A stretch of 64,000 nucleotides of DNA from Fistularia commersonii (taxonomy: Eukaryota > Chordata > Actinopteri > Syngnathiformes > Fistulariidae). The position numbers and the translations under genes were made by a program. The notes beneath the pieces are model-generated. The model was not told the DNA's origin. It ran no database searches and saw nothing but the letters and a program-made list of their open reading frames with translations. Shown one piece after another: positions 1 to 13,900 of the stretch (the first letter of the stretch is position 1; every line of letters starts with the position of its first letter). The stretch is taken from NCBI GenBank assembly GCA_037954325.1, contig JBBMNZ010000030.1, forward strand, positions 12,586,501-12,650,500, read 5' to 3'.

Positions 1-176
1 CGTTTTTGATTAGGAGTGGAAATAACTAATGAATTTCATCAAGCTGGTTTCTGCTTTTGAAATATGTTGTTTAGGACCTGATTCTGCACAATATATGTCA
101 AATTCAGTGTAATCCCTTCACAATTTCAAAAGATATAGCCATTCGTTCAAAAAGTGCTTAACTTACTGAGTTGAAG
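1..176. repeat. Reference family A monomer
   Basis: This first complete copy sets the numbering used in this annotation, with position 1 at the C of the 'gcgttttt' box. In order it holds a T-tract (3-7), 'gattaggagtgg' (8-19), the 'gaatttcatcaagctgg' segment (31-47), 'gaaatatgtt' (59-68), 'attctgcac' (81-89), a short AT stretch 'aatatatgtcaaa' (90-102), an A-tract (128-131), 'gatatagcc' (132-140), a CpG in 'attcg' (144-145), an A-tract (149-153) and 'gttgaag' at the end. The next monomer starts at 177. Confidence 0.93.
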
Positions 177-500
177 CGTATTTGATTAGGAGTGGTAATA
201 ACTAATGAATTTCATCAAGCTGGTTACTGCTGTTTAAAAATGTTGTTCAGGACATGACTCTGCACAATATATGTCAAATTTAGTGTAATCCAGATACAAG
301 TTTAAAAGATATAGCCATAAGGTCAAAAAGTGCTTGTATCACCGAGTTGAATCATCTTTGATTAGGAGTGGAAATAACTTTTGAATTTCATCAAGCTGGT
401 TTCTGCTGTTGAAATATGTTGTTTAGGACATGATTCTGCACAATATATGTCAAATTCAGTGTAATCCCTTCACAGGTTCAAAAGATATAGCCATCCGTTG
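1..500. repeat. Copy 1 of a 2290-bp-spaced family A duplication (partial, runs off left edge)
   Basis: The first roughly 500 bases recur at about 2291-2790 with almost no change, including rare variants such as 'tgttgttcaggacatgac' and 'tgcttgtatcaccgag'. The match stops near 'ccatccgttg' against 'ccattcgttc'. The spacing of 2290 bp is 13 monomers plus 2 bp, the same spacing as the tandem pair at 6290-10869. Confidence 0.8.
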
Positions 501-2290
501 AAAAAGTGCTTAACTCATCGAGTTGAAGCGTTTTTGATTAGGAGTAGAAATAACTGATGAATTTCATCAAGCTGGCTTCTGCTATTGAAATATGTTATTT
601 AGGACATGATTCAGCACAATATATTTCGAATTTAGTGTTAATCCCTTCACAAGTTAAAAAGTTATAGCCATTCGTTCAAAAAGTCCTTATCTCGCTAATT
701 TGAAGCGTTTTTGATAAGGAGCGGAAATAACTAATGAATTGCATCAAGCTGGTTTCTGCTGTTGAAATATGTAAAAAAGGACATGACTCTGCACAATATA
801 AATCAAATTCAGTGTAATCCAGCTACAAGTTCAAAAGATATAGCCATAAGGTCAAAAAGTGCTTAACTCAACAAGTTGAAGCGTTTTCGATCAGGAGTGG
901 AAATAACTAATGAATTTCATCAAGCAGGTTTCTGCTGTCGAAATATGTTTTTTAGGACATGACTCTGCACAATATATGTCAAATTTAGTGTAATCCAGAT
1001 TCAATTTTAAAAGATATAGCCATAAGGTCAAAAAGTGCTTATCTCACCGAGTTGAAGCATTTTTGATTAGGAGTGGATATAACTTTTGAATTTCATCAAG
1101 CTGGTTTCTGCTGTTGAAATATGTTGTTTAGGACATGATTCTGCACAATATATGTCAAATTCAGTGTAATCCCTTCACAGGTTCAAAAGATATAGCCATT
1201 CGTTCAAAAAGTGCTTATCTCACCGAGTTGAAGCGTTTTTGATTAGGAGTGGAAATGACTTTTGAATTTCAGCAAGCTGGTTCCTGCTTTTGAAATATGT
1301 TGTTTAGGACATGATTCTGCACAATATATGTCAAATTTAGTGTAATCCCTTCACAGGTTCAAAAGTTATAGCCATTCGTTCAAAAAGTGCTTATCTCACC
1401 GAGTTGAAGCGTTTTTGATTAGGAGTGGAAATAACTAATGAATTTCATCAAGCTGGTTTCTGCTGTTGAAATATGTTTTTTAGGACCTGATTCTGCACAA
1501 TATATGTCAAATTCAGTGTAATCCCTTCACAATTTCAAAAGATATAGCCATTCGTTAAAAAAGTGCTTAACTCACCGAGTTGAAGCGTTTTTTAATTGGA
1601 GTGGAAATAACTAATGAATTTCATCAAGCTGGTTTCTGCTGTTTTAATATGAAGTTTAGGACATGATTCTGCACAATATAAGTCAAATTCAGTGTAATCC
1701 AGCAACAAGTTTGAAAGAAAAAGCCATAGGGTCAAAAAGTGCTGATCTCATCGAGTTGGAGCGTTTTTGATTAGGAGTGGCAATAACTTTTGAATTTCAT
1801 CAAGCTGGTTTCTGCTTTTGAAATATGTTGTTTAGGACCTTATTTTGCACAATATATGTCAAATTCAGTGTAATCCCTTCACAATTTCAAAAGATATAGC
1901 CATTCGTTCAAAAAGTGCTTAACTTACCGAGTTGAAGCGTTTTTTTATTAGGAGTGGTAATAACTAATGAATTTCATCAAGCTGGTTACTGCTGTTTAAA
2001 TATGTTGTTTAGGACATGACTCTGCATAATATTTGTGAAATTCAGTGTAATCCCTTCACAGGTTCAAAAGATATAGCCATTCGTTCAAAAAGTGCTTATC
2101 TCACCGAGTTGAAGCGTTTTTGATTAGGAGTGGAAATAACTAATGAATTTCATCAAGCTGGTTGCTACTGTTGAAATATGTTTTTTAGGACCTGATTCTG
2201 CACTATATATGTCAAATCCAGTGTAATCCCTTCACATGTTCAAAAGATATAGCCATTCGTTCAAAAAGTGCTTATCTCACCGAATTGAAG

Positions 2291-2790
2291 CGTTTTTGAT
2301 TAGGAGTGGAAATAACTAATGAATTTCATCAAGCTGGTTTCTGCTTTTGAAATATGTTGTTTAGGACCTGATTCTGCACAATATATGTCAAATTCAGTGT
2401 AATCCCTTCACAATTTCAAAAGATATAGCCATTCGTTCAAAAAGTGCTTAACTTACTGAGTTGAAGCGTATTTGATTAGGAGTGGTAATAACTAATGAAT
2501 TTCATCAAGCTGGTTACTGCTGTTTAAAAATGTTGTTCAGGACATGACTCTGAACAATATATGTCAAATTTAGTGTAATCCAGATACAAGTTTAAAAGAT
2601 ATAGCCATAAGGTCAAAAAGTGCTTGTATCACCGAGTTGAATCATCTTTGATTAGGAGTGGAAATAACTTTTGAATTTCATCAAGCTGGTTTCTGCTGTT
2701 GAAATATGTTGTTTAGGACATGATTCTGCACAATATATGTCAAATTCAGTGTAATCCCTTCACAGGTTCAAAAGATATTGCCATTCGTTC
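2291..2790. repeat. Copy 2 of the 2290-bp-spaced family A duplication
   Basis: This segment repeats the window's first roughly 500 bases. One visible difference is 'ctgaacaatat' for 'ctgcacaatat' at about 2551. The copy probably extended further left before the window begins, so the true unit length cannot be read here. Confidence 0.8.
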
Positions 2791-2852
2791 AAAAAGTGCT
2801 TATCTCACTGAGTTGAAGCGTTTTTGATTAGGAGTGGAACTAACTAATGAAT

Positions 2853-4260
2853 TTCATCAAGCTGGTTTCTGCTGTTGAAATATGTTGTTTAGGACATGAC
2901 TCTGCACAATATAAATCAAATTCAGTGTAATCCAGCTACAAGTTCAAAAGACAGAGCCATACGGTCAAAAAGTGTTTAACTCGCCGAGTTGAAGCGTTTT
3001 TGAATAGGAGTGGAAATAACTGATGAATTTCATCAAGCTGGTTTCTGCTGTTGAAATGTGTTGTTTAGGACATGATTCTGCACAATATATGCCAAATTTA
3101 GTGTAATCCCTTCACAGGTTCAAAAGTTATAGCCATTCGTTCAAAACGAGCTTATCTCACCGAGTTCAAGCGTTTTTGATTAGGAGTGGAAATAACTAAT
3201 GAATTTCATCAAGCTGGTTGCTACTGTTGAAATATGTTGTTTAGGACCTGATTCTGCACTATATATGTCAAATTCAGAGTAATCCCTTCACATTTTCAAA
3301 AGTTATAGCCATTCGTTCAAAAAGTGCTTATCTCACTGAATTAAAGCATTTTTGATTAGGAGTGGAAATAACTAATGAATTTCATCAAGCTGGTTTCTGC
3401 TGTTGAAATATGTTGTTTAGGACATGATTCTGCACAATATATATCAATTTCAGTGTAATCCAGCTACAAGTTCAAAAGACAGAGCCATAAGGTCAAAAAG
3501 TGCTTAACTCACCGAGTTGAAGCTTTTTTGATAAGGAGTGGAAATAACTAATTAATTTCATCAAGCTGGTTTCTGCTGTTGAAATATGTTGTTTAGGACA
3601 TGACTCTGCACAATATAAATCAAATTCAGTGTAATCCAGCTACAAGTTCAAAAGACAGAGCCATACGGTCAAAAAGTGTTTAACTCGCCGAGTTGAAGCG
3701 TTTTTGAATAGGAGTGGAAATAACTGATGAATTTCATCAAGCTGGTTTCTGCTGTTGAAATGTGTTGTTTAGGACATGATTCTGCACAATATATGCCAAA
3801 TTTAGTGTAATCCCTTCACAGGTTCAAAAGTTATAGCCATTCGTTCAAAACGAGCTTATCTCACCGAGTTCAAGCGTTTTTGATTAGGAGTGGAAATAAC
3901 TAATGAATTTCATCAAGCTGGTTGCTACTGTTGAAATATGTTGTTTAGGACCTGATTCTGCACTATATATGTCAAATTCAGAGTAATCCCTTCACATTTT
4001 CAAAAGTTATAGCCATTCGTTCAAAAAGTGCTTATCTCACTGAATTAAAGCATTTTTGATTAGGAGTGGAAATAACTAATGAATTTCATCAAGCTGGTTT
4101 CTGCTGTTGAAATATGTTGTTTAGGACATGATTCTGCACAATATATATCAATTTCAGTGTAATCCAGCTACAAGTTCAAAAGACAGAGCCATAAGGTCAA
4201 AAAGTGCTTAACTCACCGAGTTGAAGCTTTTTTGATAAGGAGTGGAAATAACTAATTAAT
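2853..4260. repeat. 704-bp (4-monomer) tandem duplication
   Basis: Two copies, about 2853-3556 and 3557-4260, match over essentially their full length at a shift of exactly 704 bp. Shared rare markers are 'aaaagacagagccatacgg', 'tttttgaataggagtgg', 'atatgccaaatttag', 'caaaacgagcttatc' and 'gagttcaagcg'. The same marker set reappears in single monomers near 5000 and 26430-26760, so this subtype has been spread within the arm. Confidence 0.85.
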
Positions 4261-5419
4261 TTCATCAAGCTGGTTTCTGCTGATGAAATATGTTGTTAAG
4301 GACATGATTCTGCACAATATATGTCAAATTCAGTGTAATCCAGCTACAAGTTCAAAAGATATAGCCATAAGGTCAAAAAGTGCTTAACTCACCGAGTTGA
4401 AGCGTTTTTGATAAGGAGTGGAAATAACTAATGAATTTCATCAGGCTGGTTTCTGCTGTTGAAATATGTTGTTTAGGACATGATTCTTCACAATATATGT
4501 CAAATTCAGTGTAATCCCTTCACAGGTTCAAAAGATATAGATATTCGTTCAAAAAGTGCTTATCTCACCGAGTTGAAGCGTTTTTGATTAGGAGTGGAAA
4601 TGACTTTTGAATTTCAGCAAGCTGGTTCCTGCTGTTGAAATGTGTTGTTTAGGACATGATTCTGCACAATATAAATCAAATTCAGTGTAATCCAGCTACA
4701 AGTTCAAAAGACAGAGCCATACGGTCAAAAAGTGTTTAACTCGCCGAGTTGAAGCGTTTTTGATTAGGAGTGGAAATAACTGATGAATTTCATCAAGCTG
4801 GTTTCTGCTGATGAAATATGTTGTTAAGGACATGATTCTGCACAATATATGTCAAATTCAGGGTAATTCAGCTACAAGTTCAAAAGATATAGCCATAAGG
4901 TCAAAAAGTGCTTAACTCACCGAGTTGAAGCGTTTTTGATAAGGAGTGGAAATGACTTTTGAATTTCAGCAAGCTGGTTCCTGCTGTTGAAATGTGTTGT
5001 TTAGGACATGATTCTGCACAATATATGCCAAATTTAGTGTAATCCCTTCACATGTTCAAAAGATATAGCCATTCATTAAAAAAGTGCTTTTCTCACCGAA
5101 TTGAAGCGTTTTTGATTAGGAGTGGAAATAACTAATGAATTTCATCAAGCTGGTTTCTGCTTTTGAAATATGTTGTTAAGGACCTGATTCTGCACAATAT
5201 ATGTCAAATTCAGTATAATCCCTTCACAATTTCAAAAGATAAAGCCATTCGTTCAAAAAGTGCTTAACTTACCGAGTTGAAGCGTTTTAGATTAGGAGTG
5301 GTAATAAGTAATGAATTTCATCAAGCTGGTTACTGCTGTTTAAAAATGTTGTTTAGGACATGACTCTGCACAATATATGTCAAATTCAGTGTAATCCCTT
5401 CACAGGTTCAAAAGATATA
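4261..5419. repeat. Mixed family A monomers
   Basis: About 6.6 ordinary family A monomers lie between two duplicated blocks. They include 'gacttttgaatttcagcaag' monomers (about 4600 and 4950) that resemble units near 26430 and 27660. Apart from that dispersed similarity I saw no clear higher-order period and no non-satellite sequence. Confidence 0.8.
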
Positions 5420-6289
5420 GCCATTCGTTCAAAAAGTGCTTATCTCACTGAGTTGAAGCGTTTTTGATTAGGAGTGGAAATAACTAATGAATTTCATCAA
5501 GCTGGTTTCTGCTGTTGAAATATGTTGTTTAGGACATGACTCTGCACAATATAAATCAAATTCAGTGTAATCCAGCTACAAGTTCAAAAGATATAGCCAT
5601 ACGGTCAAAAAGTGTTTAACTCGCCGAGTTGAAGCGTTATTGAACTGGAGTGGAAATAACTAATGAATTTCATCAAGCTGGTTTCTGCTGTTGATAAATG
5701 TTAATAAGGACATGATTCTGCACAATATATGTCAAATTTAGTGTAATCCCTTCACAGGTTCAAAAGTTATAGCCATTCGTTCAAAAAGTGCTTATCTCAC
5801 CGAGTTGAAGCGTTTTTGATTAGGAGTGGAAATAACTAAAGAATTTCATCAAGCTGGTATCTGCTGTTGAAATATGTTGCTTAGGACCTGATTCAGCACT
5901 ATATTTGTCAAATTCAGTGTAATCCCTTCACAGGTTCAAAAGATATAGCCATTCGTTCAAAAAGTGCTTAACTTACTGAGTTGAAGCGTTTTTTTATTAG
6001 GAGTGGTAATAACTAATGAATTTCATAAAGCTGGTTACTGTTGTTTAAATATGTTGTTTAAGACATGATTCTGCATAATATTTTTGAAATTCAGTGTAAT
6101 CCCTTCACAGGTTCAAAAGATATAGCCATTCGTTAAAAAAGTGCTTATCTCACCGAGTTGAAGTGTTTTTGATTAGGAGTGGAAATAACTAATGAATTTC
6201 ATCAAGCTAGTTGCTACTGTTGAAATATGTTGTTTAGGACCTGATTCTGCACTATATATGTCAAATTCAGTGTAATCCCTTCACAGGTT

Positions 6290-8579
6290 CAAAATATATA
6301 GCCATTCGTTCAAAAAGTGCTTATCTCACTGAGTTGAAGCGTTTTTGATTAGGAGTGGAAATAACTAATGAATTTCATCAAGCTGGTTTCTGCTGTTGAA
6401 ATATGTTGTTTAGGACATGACTCTGCACAATATAAATCAAATTCAGTGTAATTCAGCTACAAGTTCAAAAGATATAGCCATACGGTCAAAAAGTGCTTAA
6501 CTCACCGAGTTGAAGCGTTATTGAACTGGAGTGGAAATAACTAATGAATTTCATCAAGCTGGTTTCTGCTGTTGATAAATGTTAATAAGGACATGATTCT
6601 TCACAATATATGTCAAATTCAGTGTAATCCCTTCACAGGTTCAAAAGATATAGCCATTCGTTCAAAAAGTGCTTATCTCACTGAGTTGAAGCGTTTTTGA
6701 TTAGGAGTGGAAATAACTATTGCTTTTCATCACGCTGGTTTCTGCTGTTTAAATATGTTGTTTAGGACATGATTCTGCATAATATATGTCAAATTCAGTT
6801 TAATCCCTTCACAGGTTCAAAAGATATAGCCATTCGTTGAAAAAGTGCTTATCTCACCGACTTGAAGCGTTTTTGATTAGGAGTGGAAATAACTAATGAA
6901 TGTCATCAAGCTGGCTTCTGCTGTTGAAAAATGTTATTTAGGACATGATTCTGCACAATATATGTCAAATTCAGTGTTAATCCCTTCACAAGTTCAAAAG
7001 TTATAGCCATTCGTTCAAAAAGAGCTTAACTCGCCGATTTGAAGCGTTTTTGATAAGGAGTGGAAATAACTAATGAATTTCATCAAGCTGGTTTCTACTT
7101 TTGAAATATGTTGTTAAGGACCTGATTCTGCACAACATATGTCAAATTCAGTGTAATCCCTTCACAATTTCAAAAGATATAGCCATTCGTTCAAAAAGTG
7201 CTTATTTCACCGAGTTGAAGCGTTTTTGATTAGGAGTGGAAATAACTAATGAATTTCATCAAGCTGGTTTCTGCTGTTGAGATATGTTAATAAGGACATG
7301 ATTCTGCACAATATATGTCAAATTCAGTGTAATCCCTTCACATGTTCAAAAGATATAGCCATTCGTTCAAACAGTGCTTATCTCACCGAATTGAAGCGTT
7401 TTTGATTAGGAGTGGAAATAACTAATGAATTTCATAAAGCAGGTTTCTGCTTTTGGAAATATGTTGTTTAGGACATGTTTCTGCACAATATATGTCAAAT
7501 TTAGTGTAATCCCTTCACAGGTTCAAAAGATATAGCCATTCGTTCAAAAAGTGCTTATCTCACCGAGTTGAAGCGTTTTTGATTAGGAGTGGAAATAACT
7601 AATGAATTTCATCAAGCTGGTTTCTGCTGTTGAAATATGTTGTTTAGGACATGATTCTGCATAATATATGTCAAATTCAGTGTAATCCCTTCACAAGTTC
7701 AAAAGATATAGCCATAAGGTCAAAGAGTGCTGAACTCACCGAGATGAAGCGTTTTTGATTAGGAGTAGAAATAACTTTTGCTTTTCATCACGCTGGTTTC
7801 TGCTGTTTAAATATGTTGTTTAGGACATGATTCTGCATAATATATGTCAAATTCAGTTTAATCCCTTCACAGGTTCAAAAGTTATAGCCATTCGTTCAAA
7901 AAGTGCTTATCTCACCGAATTGAAGCGTTTTTGATTAGGAGTGGAAATAACTAATGAATTTCATCAAGCTGGTTTCTGCTTTTGAAATATGTTGTTTAGG
8001 ACCTGATTCTGCACAATATATGTCTAATTCAGTGTAATCCCTTCACAATTTCAAAAGATATAGCCATTCGTTCAAAAAGTGCTTAACTTACCGAGTTGAA
8101 GCGTTTTTGATTAGGAGTGGAAATAATTAATGAATTTCATCAAGCTGGTTTCTGCTTTTGAAATATGTTGTTTAGGACATGATTCTGCACAATATATGTC
8201 AAATTCAGTGTAATCCCTTCACAATTTCAAAAGATATAGCCATTCGTTCAAAAAGTGCTTAACTTACCGAGTTGAAGCATATTTGATTAGGAGTGGTAAT
8301 AACTAATGAATTTCATCAAGCTGGTTACTGCTGTTTATAAATGTTGTTTAGGACATGACTCTGCACAATATATGTCAAATTTAGTGTAATCCAGATACAA
8401 GTTTAAAAGATATAGCCATAAGGTCAAAAAGTGCTTATATCACCGAGTTGAAGCATCTTTGATTAGGAGTGGAAATAACTTTTGAATTTCATCAAGCTGG
8501 TTTTTGCTGTTGAAATATGTTGTTTAGGACATGATTCTGCACAATATATGTCAAATTCAGTGTAATCCCTTCACAGGTT
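6290..8579. repeat. 2290-bp (13-monomer) tandem unit, first copy
   Basis: All rare markers in this unit recur exactly 2290 bp downstream, among them 'tgcttttcatcacgctgg', 'gaatgtcatcaagctggc', 'ctgcttttggaaatatg' and 'gcataatatatgtc' variants. The extra 2 bp over 13 x 176 fits monomers with one-base insertions such as 'gtgttaatccc' and 'cttttggaaatatg'. One visible difference is 'atgtctaattc' near 8021 against 'atgtcaaattc' near 10311. Confidence 0.9.
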
Positions 8580-10869
8580 CAAAATATATAGCCATTCGTT
8601 CAAAAAGTGCTTATCTCACTGAGTTGAAGCGTTTTTGATTAGGAGTGGAAATAACTAATGAATTTCATCAAGCTGGTTTCTGCTGTTGAAATATGTTGTT
8701 TAGGACATGACTCTGCACAATATAAATCAAATTCAGTGTAATTCAGCTACAAGTTCAAAAGATATAGCCATACGGTCAAAAAGTGCTTAACTCACCGAGT
8801 TGAAGCGTTATTGAACTGGAGTGGAAATAACTAATGAATTTCATCAAGCTGGTTTCTGCTGTTGATAAATGTTAATAAGGACATGATTCTTCACAATATA
8901 TGTCAAATTCAGTGTAATCCCTTCACAGGTTCAAAAGATATAGCCATTCGTTCAAAAAGTGCTTATCTCACTGAGTTGAAGCGTTTTTGATTAGGAGTGG
9001 AAATAACTATTGCTTTTCATCACGCTGGTTTCTGCTGTTTAAATATGTTGTTTAGGACATGATTCTGCATAATATATGTCAAATTCAGTTTAATCCCTTC
9101 ACAGGTTCAAAAGATATAGCCATTCGTTGAAAAAGTGCTTATCTCACCGACTTGAAGCGTTTTTGATTAGGAGTGGAAATAACTAATGAATGTCATCAAG
9201 CTGGCTTCTGCTGTTGAAAAATGTTATTTAGGACATGATTCTGCACAATATATGTCAAATTCAGTGTTAATCCCTTCACAAGTTCAAAAGTTATAGCCAT
9301 TCGTTCAAAAAGAGCTTAACTCGCCGATTTGAAGCGTTTTTGATAAGGAGTGGAAATAACTAATGAATTTCATCAAGCTGGTTTCTACTTTTGAAATATG
9401 TTGTTAAGGACCTGATTCTGCACAACATATGTCAAATTCAGTGTAATCCCTTCACAATTTCAAAAGATATAGCCATTCGTTCAAAAAGTGCTTATTTCAC
9501 CGAGTTGAAGCGTTTTTGATTAGGAGTGGAAATAACTAATGAATTTCATCAAGCTGGTTTCTGCTGTTGAGATATGTTAATAAGGACATGATTCTGCACA
9601 ATATATGTCAAATTCAGTGTAATCCCTTCACATGTTCAAAAGATATAGCCATTCGTTCAAACAGTGCTTATCTCACCGAATTGAAGCGTTTTTGATTAGG
9701 AGTGGAAATAACTAATGAATTTCATAAAGCAGGTTTCTGCTTTTGGAAATATGTTGTTTAGGACATGTTTCTGCACAATATATGTCAAATTTAGTGTAAT
9801 CCCTTCACAGGTTCAAAAGATATAGCCATTCGTTCAAAAAGTGCTTATCTCACCGAGTTGAAGCGTTTTTGATTAGGAGTGGAAATAACTAATGAATTTC
9901 ATCAAGCTGGTTTCTGCTGTTGAAATATGTTGTTTAGGACATGATTCTGCATAATATATGTCAAATTCAGTGTAATCCCTTCACAAGTTCAAAAGATATA
10001 GCCATAAGGTCAAAGAGTGCTGAACTCACCGAGATGAAGCGTTTTTGATTAGGAGTAGAAATAACTTTTGCTTTTCATCACGCTGGTTTCTGCTGTTTAA
10101 ATATGTTGTTTAGGACATGATTCTGCATAATATATGTCAAATTCAGTTTAATCCCTTCACAGGTTCAAAAGTTATAGCCATTCGTTCAAAAAGTGCTTAT
10201 CTCACCGAATTGAAGCGTTTTTGATTAGGAGTGGAAATAACTAATGAATTTCATCAAGCTGGTTTCTGCTTTTGAAATATGTTGTTTAGGACCTGATTCT
10301 GCACAATATATGTCAAATTCAGTGTAATCCCTTCACAATTTCAAAAGATATAGCCATTCGTTCAAAAAGTGCTTAACTTACCGAGTTGAAGCGTTTTTGA
10401 TTAGGAGTGGAAATAATTAATGAATTTCATCAAGCTGGTTTCTGCTTTTGAAATATGTTGTTTAGGACATGATTCTGCACAATATATGTCAAATTCAGTG
10501 TAATCCCTTCACAATTTCAAAAGATATAGCCATTCGTTCAAAAAGTGCTTAACTTACCGAGTTGAAGCATATTTGATTAGGAGTGGTAATAACTAATGAA
10601 TTTCATCAAGCTGGTTACTGCTGTTTATAAATGTTGTTTAGGACATGACTCTGCACAATATATGTCAAATTTAGTGTAATCCAGATACAAGTTTAAAAGA
10701 TATAGCCATAAGGTCAAAAAGTGCTTATATCACCGAGTTGAAGCATCTTTGATTAGGAGTGGAAATAACTTTTGAATTTCATCAAGCTGGTTTTTGCTGT
10801 TGAAATATGTTGTTTAGGACATGATTCTGCACAATATATGTCAAATTCAGTGTAATCCCTTCACAGGTT
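8580..10869. repeat. 2290-bp (13-monomer) tandem unit, second copy
   Basis: This is the adjacent second copy of the 13-monomer unit. The copies part company just after it, where 'gaagcttttt' (about 10920) replaces 'gaagcgttttt'. In the downstream block this unit is present only once (about 15443-17732), so one tandem copy was gained here after the large duplication, or lost there. Confidence 0.9.
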
Positions 10870-10920
10870 CAAAATATATAGCCATTCGTTCAAAAAGTGC
10901 TTATCTCACTGAGTTGAAGC

Positions 10921-13900
10921 TTTTTGATTAGGAGTGGAAATAACTAATGAATTTCATCAAGCTGGTTTCTGCTGTTGAAATATGTTGTTTAGGACATGAC
11001 TCTGCACAATATAAATCAAATTCAGTGTAATCCAGCTACAAGTTCAAAAGATATAGCCATACGGTCAAAAAGTGTTTAACTCGCCGAGATGAAGCGTTTT
11101 TGATTAGGAGTGGAAATAACTGATGAATTTCATCAAGCTGGTTTCTGCTGTTGATAAATGTTAATAAGGACATGATTCTGCACAATATATGTCAAATTCA
11201 GTGTAATCCCTTCACAGGTTCAAAAGATATAGCCATTCGTTCAAAAAGTGCTTATTTCACTGAGTTGAAGCGTTTTTGATTAGTAGTGGATATAACTTTT
11301 GCTTTTCATCACGCTGGTTTCTGCTGTTTAAATATGTTGTTTAGGACATGATTCTGAATAATATATGTCAAATTCAGTTTAATCCCTTCACAGGTTCAAA
11401 AGATATAGCCATTCGTTGAAAAAGTGCTTATCTCACCGACTTGAAGCGTTTTTGATTAGGAGTGGAAATAACTAATGAATGTCATCAAGCTGGCTTCTGC
11501 TGTTGAAAAATGTTATTTAGGACATGATTCTGCACAATATATGTCAAATTCAGTGTAATCCCTTCACATGTTCAAAAGATATAGCCATTCGTTCAAACAG
11601 TGCTTATCTCACCGAATTGAAGCGTATTTGATTAGGAGTGGTAATAACTAATAAATTTCATCAAGCTGGTTTATTGCTGTTTAAAAATGTTGTTTAGGAC
11701 ATGATTCTGCACAATATATGTCAAATTTAGTGTAATCCAGATACAAGTTTAAAAGATATAGCCATAAGGTCAAAAAGTGCTTATATCACCGAGTTGAAGC
11801 ATCTTTGATTAGGAGTGGAAATAACTGATGAATTTCATCAAGCTGGTTTCTGCTGTTGAAATATGTTGTTTAGGATATGATTCTGCACAATATATGTCAA
11901 ATTCAGTGTAATCCCTTCACAGGTTCAAAATATATAGCCATTCGTTCAAAAAGTGCTTATCTCACTGAGTTGAAGCGTTTTTGATTAGGAGTGGAAATAA
12001 TTAATGAATTTCTACAAGCTGGTTTCTGCTTTTGAAATATGTTGTTTAGGACATGATTCTGCACAATATATGTCAAATTCAGTGTAATCCCTTCACAATT
12101 TCAAAAGATATAGCCATTCGTTCAAAAAGTGCTTAACTTACCGAGTTGAAGAATATTTGATTAGGAGTGGTAATAACTAATGAATTTCATCAAGCTGGTT
12201 ACTGCTGTTTATAAATGTTGTTTAGGACATGACTCTTCACAATATATGTCAAATTTAGTGTAATCCAGATACAAGTTTAAAAGATATAGCCATAAGGTCA
12301 AAAAGTGCTTATATCACCGAGTTGAAGCATCTTTGATTAGGAGTGGAAATAACTTTTGAATTTCATCAAGCTGGTTTTTGCTGTTGAAATATGTTGTTTA
12401 GGACATGATTCTGCACAATATATGTCAAATTCAGTGTAATCCCTTCACAGGTTCAAAATATATAGCCATTCGTTCAAAAAGTGCTTATCTCACTGAGTTG
12501 AAGCTTTTTGATTAGGAGTGGAAATAACTAATGAATTTCATCAAGCTGGTTTCTGCTGTTGAAATATGTTGTTTAGGACATGACTCTGCACAATATAAAT
12601 CAAATTCAGTGTAATCCAGCTACAAGTTCAAAAGATATAGCCATACGCTCAAAAAGTGTTTAACTCGCCGAGATGAAGCGTTTTTGATTAGGAGTGGAAA
12701 TAACTGATGAATTTCATCAAGCTGGTTTCTGCTGTTGATAAATGTTAATAAGGACATGATTCTGCACAATATATGTCAAATTCAGTGTAATCCCTTCACA
12801 GGTTCAAAAGATATAGCCATTCGTTCAAAAAGTGCTTATTTCACTGAGTTGAAGCGTTTTTGATTAGTAGTGGATATAACTTTTGCTTTTCATCACGCTG
12901 GTTTCTGCTGTTTAAATATGTTGTTTAGGACATGATTCTGAATAATATATGTCAAATTCAGTTTAATCCCTTCATAGGTTCAAAAGATATAGCCATTCGT
13001 TGAAAAAGTGCTTATCTCACCGACTTGAAGCGTTTTTGATTAGGAGTGGAAATAACTAATGAATGTCATCAAGCTGGCTTCTGCTGTTGAAAAATGTTAT
13101 TTAGGACATGATTCTGCACAATATATGTCAAATTCAGTGTAATCCCTTCACATGTTCAAAAGATATAGCCATTCGTTCAAACAGTGCTTATCTCACCGAA
13201 TTGAAGCGTTTTTGATTAGGAGTGGAAATAATTAATGAATTTCATCAAGCTGGTTTCTGCTTTTGAAATATGTTGTTTAGGACATGATTCTGCACAATAT
13301 ATGTCAAATTCAGTGTAATCCCTTCACAATTTCAAAAGATATAGCCATTCGTTCAAAAAGTGCTTAACTTACCGAGTTGAAGCATATTTGATTAGGAGTG
13401 GTAATAACTAATGAATTTCATCAAGCTGGTTACTGCTGTTTATAAATGTTGTTTAGGACATGACTCTGCACAATATATGTCAAATTCAGTGTAATCCAGA
13501 TACAAGTTTAAAAGATATAGCCATAAGGTCAAAAAGTGCTTATATCACCGACTTGAAGCATCTTTGATTAGGAGTGGAAATAACTTTTGAATTTCATCAA
13601 GCTGGTTTTTGCTGTTGAAATATGTTGTTTAGGACATGATTCTGCACAATATATGTCAAATTCAGTGTAATCCCTTCACAGGTTCAAAATATATAGCCAT
13701 TCGTTCAAAAAGTGCTTATCTCACTGAGTTGAAGCTTTTTGATTAGGAGTGGAAATAACTAATGAATTTCATTAAGCTGGTTTCTGCTGTTGAAATATGT
13801 TGTTTAGGACATGACTCTGCACAATATAAATCAAATTTAGTGTAATCCAGCTACAAGTTCAAAAGATATAGCCATACGGTCAAAAAGTGTTTAACTCGCC

